This document shows, in pieces, positions 41,571 to 50,389 of a stretch of DNA of 64,000 nt; the first letter of the stretch is position 1, and the number at the start of each line of letters is the position of its first letter. A program made the translations under genes and the position numbers. The DNA lies in the NCBI RefSeq assembly GCF_024198175.1, contig NZ_JAJVKV010000013.1:186001-250000 (forward strand). The letters run 5' to 3'. This stretch comes from Pyxidicoccus xibeiensis (GTDB taxonomy: Bacteria > Myxococcota > Myxococcia > Myxococcales > Myxococcaceae). Below the pieces are notes generated by a model, which ran no database searches, was not told where the DNA came from, and worked only from the letters and a program-made list of their open reading frames with translations.

Positions 41571-43108
41571 ATGCCCGTTTCCTCCTCCCTCTGGCGAGCG
41601 GTGCTCGCCGGAGCCCTGCTGGCCTTCTGCACCGCGCAGGCGCAGTCGAAGCCGCGCCTGCTGGTGACCACCGACATCGGTGGAGACCCGGACGACCAGC
41701 AGTCGATGCGGCGGTTGATGCTCTACTCGAATGAGGTGGAGCTCACCGGACTCATCGCGTCGGCGGCCGGCACCGCGGGCGAGCTGCCCAACCCCATCGT
41801 CCGGCCCGACCTCATCCACGCCATCGTCAACGACTACGAGACGGTGCAGCCCAACCCGGCGAAGCACGCCACTGGCTACCCCCTGGCCTCCACGCTGCGC
41901 GTGCGGGTGAAGTCCGGCAGTCCCAATCGCGGCGTGGCGAACCTCGGCGCGGGGCGCTCCACGGAGGGCTCGAATTCCGCCTGGACGCCGGCCAGCACTA
42001 CATCGATGCGGAGGACACGCACTGGTCCACGGCGGGCAACGCCGACTTCAGCACGCGGCGGAAGTGGACCGTGGCCCGCTGGCGGGAGGCGTATCAGCAC
42101 GACTTCGCGGCGCGACTGGACTGGAGCAACACCTCCGCCTACGCCAATGCGAACCATCCGCCCGTCGCCGCCGTCAGCAACGACACGAGCCGGCAGTTCC
42201 TCCAGCGCTCCGCCGTCTCCGGCACCCGCGTCGACCTGAGCGCCGCCGGTTCGACGGACCCGGACGGCCACACCCTGAGCTACCAGTGGTTCCAGTACGT
42301 GGAGGCCGGCACGCACCCAGGCACCGTTACCCTGTCCGGCGGCACCTCGCGCGATGCCAGCTTCACCGCGCCGACCGTGAGTGCTCCGGCCACCGTGCAC
42401 CTCATCCTGGCAGTGACTGATAACGGCACGCCCCGGCTCACCAGCTACCGGCGCGTCGTGGTGACTGTCACGCCGCCGGGAGGACCGGGCCCGACGGCCG
42501 GACTCGTGGGCCACTGGAAGCTGGATGAAGGCAGTGGCGGGACGACGGCGGATGCGTCCGGCCAGGCCGTCACCGGAACGCTGGTCAATGGGCCCGTGTG
42601 GACGGCGGGGAAGGCCGGCAATGCGCTCCAGTTCGACAGCACGGATGACCGGGTCAACCTCGGCAACCCGACGCACTTGCGCCTCACCGGTGCGATGACG
42701 CTGTCCGCCTGGGTGTGGATTGACGCCTTCACCAACGGCCGCATCATCAACAAGCAGGGCGCCAGCGGCAGCCGGGGCTGGTCGTTGAACGTCGAGAGCG
42801 GAGGCTACGCCTCGCTCCAGGTGGCCACGAGCGCCACCAGCATGGTGCTCGTCAACGGGACGTCACTGCCCACCAACCAGTGGGTGCACCTGGCCGGCAC
42901 CTACGAGCCGGGGGTGGCGATGAGGCTCTACGTCAACGGAGCCCTCAACGCCTCGCTCACCAGCGGAGTGCCCGCGTCGCAGTACGACTCCGCGCTCAAC
43001 GTCACCATCGGCAGCCGGCCGGACGGCTCCAACCTGTTCGACGGGAGAATCGACGAGGTGCGCATCTACAACCGTCCGCTCACCGCCGCGGAAATCCAGC
43101 AGCTCTGA
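41571..43108 (+). pseudogene. DUF1593 nucleoside-hydrolase-like secreted protein with LamG domain, internal deletion and frameshift
   Basis: The start is intact: signal peptide (about 1-24), then LLVTTDIGGDPDDQQSMRRL, the DUF1593/inosine-uridine hydrolase-like beginning with its Asp metal ligands, to RGVANLGAGRSTEGS near 41975. At this point the sequence jumps directly to the end of the same domain (HYIDAEDTHWSTAGNADFS, then REAYQHDFAARLDWS) in another frame. It continues without a break through an Ig/PKD-like domain (VDLSAAGSTDPDGHTLSYQW) and a C-terminal LamG/concanavalin-like domain to 43108. The middle of the hydrolase domain is missing, so the gene is almost surely non-functional as a hydrolase. 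The join lies at or near GAATTC. Confidence 0.82.
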
Positions 43109-43110
43109 TG

Positions 43111-43776
43111 TCAGCGACTGCTGGCGCGCTTGATGACGACCTTCGAGCCAGCGGACTCGAAGGAGAGGTCCGGCCACTCCTCGCCCTTGAGCTGGGGACG
43201 CCACATGTCGAGGCGGCGGAGGCACTCCTGGATGAGCGCCTCCGCCGTGAGCGGCGTCGAGGCATCGACGCAGCGTGCATCCGGCTTGAAGGTGATGACG
43301 GTGCGCCATGGCGGAGTCGCCACGCCCGTCTCGGGCGGCCGAGGCTGCCCCAGCTCGAAGTGCTGTCGGTACCGTCGCGCGGGCTGATGGGCCTCGAGGC
43401 GGAGCCACTCACTCATGAGGTTCACGAGGCTCAGGTCGGCGCCGCGCCGGTTCGTGCCGGGGGCGTGCAGGCTCACGAGGATGCTCTCGATGTCCGTCTT
43501 CCCCCGTGCGTCCGGCTCGGTGCCCACGCTCCAGTCGTCGTCGAGGAGCTGGACGACTCCCGCGGAGGTCCAGGAGACCTCCATGCGGGTGCACTGCGCG
43601 CCTTTCGCGAAGAACGGCTCGAGTGCGGCCGGCGCGACGAGGACCGCCTGACGCCTCTCGGGCCCGAGATACATCGAGGGCCGACGGCGCACGGCTTCCC
43701 CGTAGGGGAGGACCTTGATGAAAGAGGCGTCGAACTCAGGAGCCGGGGACCCACCGCGCTTCGTCCGCTTTCCCAC
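43111..43776 (-). CDS. Degenerate GyrB/ParE-like ATPase-domain protein
   Basis: A 221-residue protein whose order of motifs follows the N-terminal domain of DNA gyrase B. YGEAVRRRPSMYLGP corresponds to EAVRKRPGMYIG. LDDDWSVGTEPDARGKTDIES corresponds to the DDGRGIPVD region. ILVSLHAPG corresponds to VLTKLHAGG. DLSLVNLMSEWLRLEAHQP and YRQHFELG correspond to SVVNALSEWLEV and YRQ.FERG. The ATP-binding Asn box and the GRGIP glycines are lost, and no transducer or toprim domain follows. ATPase or topoisomerase activity is not expected. It converges on the broken DUF1593 gene with only 2 bases between stops. Confidence 0.7.
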   Translation of the reverse strand: MGKRTKRGGSPAPEFDASFIKVLPYGEAVRRRPSMYLGPERRQAVLVAPAALEPFFAKGAQCTRMEVSWTSAGVVQLLDDDWSVGTEPDARGKTDIESILVSLHAPGTNRRGADLSLVNLMSEWLRLEAHQPARRYRQHFELGQPRPPETGVATPPWRTVITFKPDARCVDASTPLTAEALIQECLRRLDMWRPQLKGEEWPDLSFESAGSKVVIKRASSR

Positions 43777-43838
43777 GGCCCCTCCGCGTCACCACGGGCT
43801 ACCGGGCCGCGCTCCGGTGGAGACGCGGCCTCGTCACG

Positions 43839-44810
43839 TCAGGGCACCATGCCGCCGCCACCGCCGCCATTGACCTCGGCGCGCAGCTGCGCAATCGCGG
43901 GCGCGAGCTGCGGCGGCTGCATGTTGCGCGGCACCTCGACGGAGAAGCGCTCGAAGTGCTCCAGCGCCTTCGCCTTGTCACCGCGCCGCAGCGCCAGGCT
44001 GCCCAGGAAGATGAGCGCCTCCTGCGCATCCGGCCACGTGTCCACCAGCTCGGTCAGCTCCGCCTCCGCGCCCTCCAGGTCGCCTTGCGCCGCGCGCAGC
44101 ACGCCCTTGTGTACGCGCATCTCGACGTGGAACGGGTCCGCGGCCAGGCCCTTCGCCGTCACCTTCACGGCCTCCTCGAACTCCTGGCGGCGGATGAGCT
44201 CGTGGCTCAGCAGCGCGGCGGACTCGATGTCACCGGCGTTCGTCTCCAGCCGTCTGCGGGCCTCGGCCATCTCCGGGCTCTCCTCCATCCCTCCCGAGGG
44301 GTTGCCCTGGCCCTGCTGCGGCCCGCCCGGCGGCATGCGGCCGGTGGCCTCACGGCCCTCGGTGCGCGGCTGCTGCTCGGACACGAGCAGGTAGCCCAGC
44401 CCGCCGAAGAACAGGACGATGCCCGCGCCCCACACCGCACCCATGAGCTGCGGGTTGCGCGCCGCCCAGCCGGTGGCCACAGGAGCCGGCGCCCGCGCGC
44501 CATCGCCGGCCGCCTTGCGCTTCAGGTGCTCGTCCCGCGTGCGCAGCGCCGAGGCGGCCTCGCGCTCCAGGCGGGACTTCTCCGCCGTGTACTGCTCGGC
44601 GCCCAGGTGGTGCTTGTCCGCCTCCAGCGTGCGGAGCTGGTCGATGAGCGACTGGGTGCGCTGGCTCAGGTCGTCCAGCACGCCGTCACGGGGCTCGGGC
44701 GTGGTGAGCGCGCCCTTGCGGCGCATGAAGAGGAGCCAGGCGGCGGCGGCCACGAAGGCGACCGCCAGCACGATGATTCCGGGCAACCAGTTGGTGGGCT
44801 GTGGCTGCAT
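43839..44810 (-). CDS. CcmI-like TPR protein of cytochrome c maturation
   Basis: A 323-residue membrane protein. Transmembrane segments lie at about 9-28 and 122-142, with a Glu/Arg-rich helical cytoplasmic loop (about 45-100) between them, and a periplasmic TPR domain (about 180-300, with AD.FHVEMRVHKGVLRAAQGDLEGAE). This is the CcmI/CycH layout; CcmI presents apocytochrome c to the heme ligation complex. It starts 3 bases after the ccmH stop, which supports the role. Confidence 0.82.
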   Translation of the reverse strand: MQPQPTNWLPGIIVLAVAFVAAAAWLLFMRRKGALTTPEPRDGVLDDLSQRTQSLIDQLRTLEADKHHLGAEQYTAEKSRLEREAASALRTRDEHLKRKAAGDGARAPAPVATGWAARNPQLMGAVWGAGIVLFFGGLGYLLVSEQQPRTEGREATGRMPPGGPQQGQGNPSGGMEESPEMAEARRRLETNAGDIESAALLSHELIRRQEFEEAVKVTAKGLAADPFHVEMRVHKGVLRAAQGDLEGAEAELTELVDTWPDAQEALIFLGSLALRRGDKAKALEHFERFSVEVPRNMQPPQLAPAIAQLRAEVNGGGGGGMVP

Positions 44811-44813
44811 GGC

Positions 44814-45317
44814 TTAACGCTCCAGCTCCCGGCGCACGGCCTGGAGGTACGGGTCTTCCTCATCCGCCGCGGGAGTCCCCGCCGGCGCGGCCGGAGCCGA
44901 GGTCTGCTGCGCGGGCTGCACCGGGGCCGGCCCCTGCTGGAGCTGCCGCCAGATGACGAAGCCGCCGAGGGCGACGAGCGCCACGGGCGCCAGCCAGACG
45001 AACCAGTTGAAGCCCTCCGCCTTGGGCTCCAGCAGCGCCCACTCGCCGTAGCGGGCGACGAAGTAGTCCATGACCTCCCGGTCCGTCTTGCCCTCGGCGA
45101 CGAGCGAGCGGACCGTGTCGAGCTGCGCGCGGGCCATGGAGGCCGGGCTGTCGGCGATGGAGACGCCCTGGCACACGGCGCAGCGCAGCTGCTTGCCGAG
45201 CGCCTGGACACGGGCCTCCAGCTCCGGCTTGAGTGGCTCGCTCGCGCCCTGCTGGGGCGCGTACTGGCCGGTGAGGAGGGTGAGGGCGAGGGACAGGGAC
45301 AGGAGGGCTGCGGTCAT
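44814..45317 (-). CDS. ccmH: Cytochrome c maturation protein CcmH
   Basis: A 167-residue protein with a signal peptide, then the periplasmic CcmH domain with its redox motif LRCAVC and GVSIADSPASMA..Q. The domain continues through FVARYGEWALLEPKAEGFN, and a transmembrane anchor (about 108-126) is followed by a Pro/Ala tail. CcmH reduces the apocytochrome CXXCH cysteines before heme attachment. The start is the ATG at 45317 that begins the signal peptide. Forms an operon with the CcmI-like gene, 7 kb from the other ccm genes. Confidence 0.93.
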   Translation of the reverse strand: MTAALLSLSLALTLLTGQYAPQQGASEPLKPELEARVQALGKQLRCAVCQGVSIADSPASMARAQLDTVRSLVAEGKTDREVMDYFVARYGEWALLEPKAEGFNWFVWLAPVALVALGGFVIWRQLQQGPAPVQPAQQTSAPAAPAGTPAADEEDPYLQAVRRELER

Positions 45318-45482
45318 CGGACTCCCGGGAACGTCCCTACGTAGCGCTACCGGGCCCATCTTGGACAGCGAAACCTGAGCGTCGGGCGCCCGTCCCGCCG
45401 CCCGTCCTGGGGGTGAGGGTCCTACCCCCGCCACCATCACCGTCCCACCTGGCAGTCTCGCGCGTGGACGTGCGGGCCGGGC

Positions 45483-47066
45483 CTACTCGAGGGATTCGAA
45501 GGTAGGGCCCAGGTCGGGGTTCACCGTGAGGAGGTAGTTGTAGCCGCCCTGGTAGAGCTCCATGGGCACGGCGGCGGGGTAGCGTGTCTTCATGGGGCCC
45601 TGCCACATGTCGTGGTGCTGCACCCTCCCGTCCTCCAGGAGGACGGCCCAGGCCAGCGCTCCGCCGCGTGAGGTCCCCGGGTTGTAGCGGGCCACGGCGG
45701 CGCGCGCGGCCGAGGGCAGCCTGCCGAGCGGCTTCAGCCGGGCCGGGGCTTCCAGGCGCCCATCCGGCCGGTAGCGCAGCTCGGCGAGCATGGCCTGCTG
45801 AGGGTCCTTCAGCGTCGCCGCCACGAGCACGGCGTGCAGCCGGCCCGCCGAGTCAATCCAGAGTCCGGGCTCCGACTGGGGCAGCGCGCGCAGGCCACGG
45901 ACCAGGGTGCTGGCCACGCGGGTGAGGCGGCCGCTGCGGGTGGTGCGCACGTGGTGGAAGTCCAGTCCGCCCTGGACCTCCTCCACGAGCAGCACGCTGA
46001 TGCCATTGCCGATGGAGTCGGGCTGGAGGGTGGCCCGCGCGGCCACGGGGGGGCCCGGCAGGTGGACGCGGCCCACCTCCCGGCCCGGGGTGACTTCCGT
46101 CGCCTCTTCGGTCGAGTGGAATCGGATGAGCCGCAGATTCCTTCCGCCGGCGCCCACCACGAGGACGAAGAGCTCGCCCGTCGCGGTCCGCAGGGGCGGG
46201 CGCACGACGCGCTCGGGAGGCTCGCCCAGGTCGAAGCGGAACGGCTCGAGGGTCGTCGCCGGGTGCGCCCAGGCCCGCAGAGAAGCGCCCTTGCGCCAGA
46301 CGAACCACTCCGCCGTCTCGCCATCCGGTGCGGCGTTCGACCAGGGGAAGAGCACCTCCGTGGAGCCGGGCTCGACCGGGCCCATGACCGTCGCCGCCTG
46401 CATGCTCATGCCGCCCACCTCGACGGCGTCCCTGTCGTCGTAGTGGCACCCCATGAGCACGGGTTGGCCTCCCACGTCCTGGAGCCATGCCGCCATGATG
46501 CCCTGCTCGTAGGCCTCGCCCACGTAGATGCCCAGCGAAGCGGGACCTGCCGAGGAGGGCATGATGTCGAACTCGACCGGAGGGGCCGTCGCGATGAGGG
46601 GCTCCTGGCGGAGCTGGGCGCTCAAGCGATAGCGCCCGGGGCGCGTGGCAGGAAACCACTCGTGCAGATAGGCGACGAACTCGATTGCCTTTCCCGGGTC
46701 CAGCCGGATTCGCGGTGCCTCGTCCATCGTGAGGATGTAGGCCGGGTCGAGCAGGGCGAACGAGCGCCAGCTGACGCTCCGGCCTTCGGGATACTCCGGC
46801 CCCGTCAGCGTGTAGGTCAGCGACTGGTCCGCATCCCGGAAGGGGTCTCTCATCTCCACGGGGGTGTTGCCCTCGTTCCGCAAGGTGATGCGCACCACGC
46901 GTTCTTCCGCCGCGGTGAAGTGCGCCTTGGGCAGCTTGAACTGGAGTCGCACGGAGGGACCTCCGGGGGAAGGCGAGGGACGCGTCGAGGCAGGGCTCGT
47001 GGGGGCGCTGCCCGCGAGCGTGAAGACCATGAGCAGCGCCGGACAGGACATGGCGAGTGCGCTCAT
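45483..47066 (-). CDS. Secreted protein of unknown function in metalloprotease operon
   Basis: A 527-residue protein with a signal peptide (about 1-20) and no lipobox. Residues about 38-170 form a beta-sandwich-like part (VRITLRNEGNTPVEMRDPF, and a later YRLSAQL strand). This recalls families of BsuPI-like or other extracellular inhibitor folds, but the similarity is only in general pattern. The remaining 350 residues are strand-rich with repeated WD/Kelch-like spacing (GRLHAVLVAATL). Its ATG overlaps the end of the metalloprotease gene by 4 bases. Being exported and co-translated with a protease lacking a signal, it could be a periplasmic immunity protein; that is inference. Confidence 0.65.
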   Translation of the reverse strand: MSALAMSCPALLMVFTLAGSAPTSPASTRPSPSPGGPSVRLQFKLPKAHFTAAEERVVRITLRNEGNTPVEMRDPFRDADQSLTYTLTGPEYPEGRSVSWRSFALLDPAYILTMDEAPRIRLDPGKAIEFVAYLHEWFPATRPGRYRLSAQLRQEPLIATAPPVEFDIMPSSAGPASLGIYVGEAYEQGIMAAWLQDVGGQPVLMGCHYDDRDAVEVGGMSMQAATVMGPVEPGSTEVLFPWSNAAPDGETAEWFVWRKGASLRAWAHPATTLEPFRFDLGEPPERVVRPPLRTATGELFVLVVGAGGRNLRLIRFHSTEEATEVTPGREVGRVHLPGPPVAARATLQPDSIGNGISVLLVEEVQGGLDFHHVRTTRSGRLTRVASTLVRGLRALPQSEPGLWIDSAGRLHAVLVAATLKDPQQAMLAELRYRPDGRLEAPARLKPLGRLPSAARAAVARYNPGTSRGGALAWAVLLEDGRVQHHDMWQGPMKTRYPAAVPMELYQGGYNYLLTVNPDLGPTFESLE

Positions 47067-49165
47067 GGGTAGCGGTTCCGGCTCCCATCGCTATTCAACG
47101 ACCGCGAGTTCCAGCCCCGGAGCCGAAGGAGACAGAGCCCACACAGTCGCCGCTCCACCGAGAAGTCGTAGCCCATCAGGCAGTCGCTCCCGTCCCGGTC
47201 ATGGCCGGCGGGGGTGGCTCCTCCCGGGATTCGATGCAGGGGGAAGGGGGCATGGGGGAGGAAGAGCTGATGGCCAATCTCATGAGCAATGGTCTGTTCG
47301 AGGGTGTTGGAGTTGCCGGAGTAGCTGGTGGCCGAGCCGCACTGGACGACGACGCAGCGGGTCCGCGAGCGTGAGGGGAAGTCCTTGGAGAAGCCGTTGA
47401 CGGGGATGCCGCCCGACTCTCGCTCCAGGTTGTAGAGGCCGGAGAACTGGAGGAGCAGGATGCCTGGCTCGCCGCCCGGGCCATCGTCGAAGGCGGTGGC
47501 GAGGATGTCCTTTGCCCAGTCCTTGCACTGCCGGTTGTAGGCCCAGTCCTCGGTCAACGGCTGACTGACGCGCGGGGCCGCGAGCAGCCGGGGAAGCGCG
47601 GCGTCGTCACAGCGCTTCTCTCGCTTCACCGCGGCCAGGAACTCCGCGTGCGTGCGGAACGTGAGCGCGTGACTTCCCGTGGCGTACTGGTCCACCGCAG
47701 GGTCGATGGCGGCCCGGGCCTGCCACGGGAGCTTCTTCGACTTCAGGGCCTTCGAGATGCGCGCGTTGTAGTCCGCGGCCTCCAGCTCACTGACGCCGCC
47801 GCTGCGGTCCACGAGCCGAAGGAAGGCCCGCGCGAACTGCTCCTGCACGGTGGTCAGCGAGAAGCCGGAGACGCTGGGATGCTTGCGGACGATGCGTGAG
47901 ATGTGCACCTCGCGCCACGTCTCGAGGACGCCGGTGGAGGCGCGGACCGCCGCGGGCAGGGGCGCATCGTCCTCCACGTCCAGCACCACGCCGCCGTCGC
48001 GCCGCCGGTCATACGCGAGCTGCACCGTCACGCGCCACGCATCCCCGGCGATGCGCGAGGGCTGGAAGAGCACGCCCGTCCTTCCCGCGAAGGCCCCGGA
48101 CGTCCACGCCTCGCTGTAGGCGGCCCAGCCGCGCTTCTTGCACGGGACGACGCGGAACGGGAACGCGCCCTCGCGCGGTGTCGCTTGAGGCGCATAGCCC
48201 TGCTGTCTGGGAAACACGGCCGAGGACGGCGTGCCCCGCTTGCCGCCCACGTCCTTGTGGGCGTTGTCGCCCTTGGGCCGGGACGCCGTGCACTGGCGTT
48301 GCAGGGCATGCTCCAGGAAGGCCCGGGCGCGCGGGGCGTGGCGGGTGACGTCCTCGGCCTCGTCCTCCCAGTCCCAGAGGAAGCGCACCCGGCCCAGGGC
48401 CTTCGGCGCATCCACCCGCCGGCCCCGGGAGTCCTTCACCCACGCGCGGGCCAACAACGGAAGCTCGGGCCCGTTGCCCCAGGTGGCCCGGTATTGACGG
48501 AAGTCGACGTCGCCCTTCATCTCGAGCGGGTCCGTCTTGAACAGGTTGCTGACCAGCCGGAGCTCCGCCCTCTGGCCCGGGGCGGGAAGCCGTCCCAGCG
48601 AGGTGGTCAGCTCCCGGTGCTGCGGGCGCGCCAGCACGCGTGGGTCGCCGAGCTCCAGATCGAGGCCGTCCACCAGCACGTGGAAGTACGTCCACGCCAC
48701 GGGGCACTCCGCCCAGCCGCTGCCCTGCAGCGTCAGCTTCAGCTTGTACGGCGAGTGCTCCACGGTGACGACGCCATCCGGGAACGCCTCGCACACGGGC
48801 ACGCGGCCGTCCCACGGGAGCCGGTGGTCACCGGCGGTGAGCTCCTCGGTGGACAGCTCCCGCGTCCACAGCGGGGCCTTCTGGTAGCGGGTGAAGAGCT
48901 CCAGCTTCCCCGCGCGCGCCAGGCCGGCGGTGTTCGTCAGCCGGTAGGCAACCCCCGCCGGCTCCACCTCGGGGGCGAAGTGGAAGCCGTCCTCCCCGCC
49001 GCCGGGCGCCTGGAAGGGGGCGGGAAGATGGCACCGGGAAGAGGAGCCTTCCGGGGTCGAGACGCGGAGGTCCGTCACGCCGAAGGTGGCGGGCCGCAGC
49101 CGGTTCCGATTGCGCCCTCCCGGTGGAGTGAGGGCGACGCTGGCCGTGAGCGAGATGCGAGGCAT
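47063..49165 (-). CDS. Metzincin-like metalloprotease, putative secreted effector
   Basis: A 700-residue protein without a signal peptide. Near the C-terminus HEIGHQLFLPH (628-638) has the zinc-binding spacing of metzincins (HExxHxxGxxH, with Phe for Gly). CLMGYD about 25 residues later fits the Met-turn. The upstream part contains a fibronectin-like or Ig-like region (about 30-150, LELFTRYQKAPLWTRELS), then segments of unknown fold with several cysteines. The lack of a Sec signal, and the partner genes (peptidoglycan-binding protein upstream, exported protein downstream), suggest delivery by a contact-dependent or phage-tail-like system. No such apparatus lies in the window. The start at 49165 is 19 bases after the previous stop. 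Confidence 0.72.
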   Translation of the reverse strand: MPRISLTASVALTPPGGRNRNRLRPATFGVTDLRVSTPEGSSSRCHLPAPFQAPGGGEDGFHFAPEVEPAGVAYRLTNTAGLARAGKLELFTRYQKAPLWTRELSTEELTAGDHRLPWDGRVPVCEAFPDGVVTVEHSPYKLKLTLQGSGWAECPVAWTYFHVLVDGLDLELGDPRVLARPQHRELTTSLGRLPAPGQRAELRLVSNLFKTDPLEMKGDVDFRQYRATWGNGPELPLLARAWVKDSRGRRVDAPKALGRVRFLWDWEDEAEDVTRHAPRARAFLEHALQRQCTASRPKGDNAHKDVGGKRGTPSSAVFPRQQGYAPQATPREGAFPFRVVPCKKRGWAAYSEAWTSGAFAGRTGVLFQPSRIAGDAWRVTVQLAYDRRRDGGVVLDVEDDAPLPAAVRASTGVLETWREVHISRIVRKHPSVSGFSLTTVQEQFARAFLRLVDRSGGVSELEAADYNARISKALKSKKLPWQARAAIDPAVDQYATGSHALTFRTHAEFLAAVKREKRCDDAALPRLLAAPRVSQPLTEDWAYNRQCKDWAKDILATAFDDGPGGEPGILLLQFSGLYNLERESGGIPVNGFSKDFPSRSRTRCVVVQCGSATSYSGNSNTLEQTIAHEIGHQLFLPHAPFPLHRIPGGATPAGHDRDGSDCLMGYDFSVERRLCGLCLLRLRGWNSRSLNSDGSRNRYP

Positions 49166-49184
49166 GGGGGCGGGGTGGGGCGCG

Positions 49185-49787
49185 TCAGGCGTCGTGGAGG
49201 CGGACGAGCTCGCGATGGACGTCCGCGAGCTGTCCCGTCTCGGGCAGGCCCTGGTGCCGCTGGAAGGCCCGGACTGCCGCCCGGGTCCGGGGCCCGGGCG
49301 CGCCGCGCTCACCTTCGACGGGGTAGCCCAGGTTGTGCAGCCGCTCCTGCAAGGCGCGAAGCGCATCTGCCTCGAAGGTCGCCGGGGACTGGAGCTGGAG
49401 CGTCCAGTGGAGCGTCACCGGCTCGGGGGTTGACGCCACGGTGGCGGGCAGCGCGTCCGGGAAGTCCCCGTCGGAGATGGGCGGCGGGTAGGGCGGTGGC
49501 GCGCCTGCAGGAACCGAGGCCTCTACCGGGGCTGGCGTCGCGGCATGCGCGGGGGAGGGCACCACCAGGAGCAGCTCCCCACTGGAGAGCCCTGGGACCT
49601 CGTGCACGAGCGAGCCGTCCGCGGCGGTCGTCCCGCGCAGCTCCGTCCGGCCGACAGTCAGTACGTAGTCACGGCCCGCGTAGGGCGCCTCTCGAGGGTC
49701 CAGCAGGACGACGTGCAGGCGTCGCTGCTTCAAGGTGAAGCTATTCGTACTTCCTGTCCGGATGGGTGCCACCCTCGGGCTGACCAT
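49185..49787 (-). CDS. Protein with C-terminal peptidoglycan-binding domain
   Basis: A 200-residue protein with no signal peptide. An N-terminal beta-rich part (about 15-70, LHVVLLDPREAPYAGRDYVLTV and GTTAADGSLVHEV) resembles short domains found in type VI or tail-associated cargo proteins. A Pro/Ala linker and a PG_binding_1 domain (about 135-200, LQERLHNLGYP and RAFQRHQGLPETG) follow. GGGGGAACGCGGC precedes the ATG at 49787. First gene of the three-gene operon with the metzincin-like protease and the secreted protein. Confidence 0.75.
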   Translation of the reverse strand: MVSPRVAPIRTGSTNSFTLKQRRLHVVLLDPREAPYAGRDYVLTVGRTELRGTTAADGSLVHEVPGLSSGELLLVVPSPAHAATPAPVEASVPAGAPPPYPPPISDGDFPDALPATVASTPEPVTLHWTLQLQSPATFEADALRALQERLHNLGYPVEGERGAPGPRTRAAVRAFQRHQGLPETGQLADVHRELVRLHDA

Positions 49788-50389
49788 GCCGCGTTCCCCC
49801 GTGCCTGGACTCGCGCTGGTGCTGTCACCGTGATGAAGGCGGCGCCAAGGTACGCGAACCCACGGAACGCAGCGCAACCGAAAAGGACGAATCGCGCGTT
49901 CTGTTGGTTGGGTTAACTCAGCTGAACCTGCCGGGTCGGGGAGGCGACGGAGGAATGGCCGGACAGGTGGACCGAGTGATCGCTGCGTGACGCCCCAGGC
50001 GCCTCTCCCTCGCTCTGTCCAATGCAAGACAGATGGAGCGCGCCAGCCCCCCTGTCCCCGGTGAAGCAGGTGCTGGGAGGCAGTCGGTAATCAATTGCAG
50101 ATGCAATGCATTCAATTCTTCCGCGTGGCGAAACGAGGTGTTCCACCCAGCGAAACCCGGGGCGGCTTCACTCGGGAATCCGTTCCGCAGGCCGAAACAG
50201 ATACACAGGCCAATGAGCCTGTTTCGCAGTGCGGAACCAAACCAGGAAAACGAGCTAGCCGGCAAAAATAGGTATGGACAGACGTCGTGTCGGAGTTCTT
50301 AATGTGTATCAACGAGCCTGGCGCCGTGAGGCCGGTTTGTGTCTGTCGATGTCCCGAGTCAATCCCTACCCACAACACGAGGTGAAGTC
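49788..50389. other. Gene-free region of lower GC with palindromic sequences
   Basis: About 600 bases between two divergent genes. It is visibly less GC-rich than its surroundings and repeats GCGAAAC in both orientations (near 50127, 50150, 50193 and 50221). No coding sequence was supported. It should hold both promoters and contains the inverted repeat described next. Confidence 0.6.
50181..50238. repeat. Imperfect 20-bp inverted repeat (58-bp stem-loop)
   Basis: Arms 50181-50200 (CGTTCCGCAGGCCGAAACAG) and 50219-50238 pair at 16 of 20 positions around an 18-base loop. A competing perfect hairpin, ACAGGC/GCCTGT (50205-50210 and 50217-50222), overlaps the right arm. It could be a regulatory RNA switch, a protein-binding site or the remains of a small mobile element. 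Confidence 0.5.

Noticed and set aside
41970..41980. GAATTC at the deletion join as proof of cloning artefact
   Set aside because: A single restriction site at the join is suggestive but can occur by chance; noted only as a reason to check the raw data.
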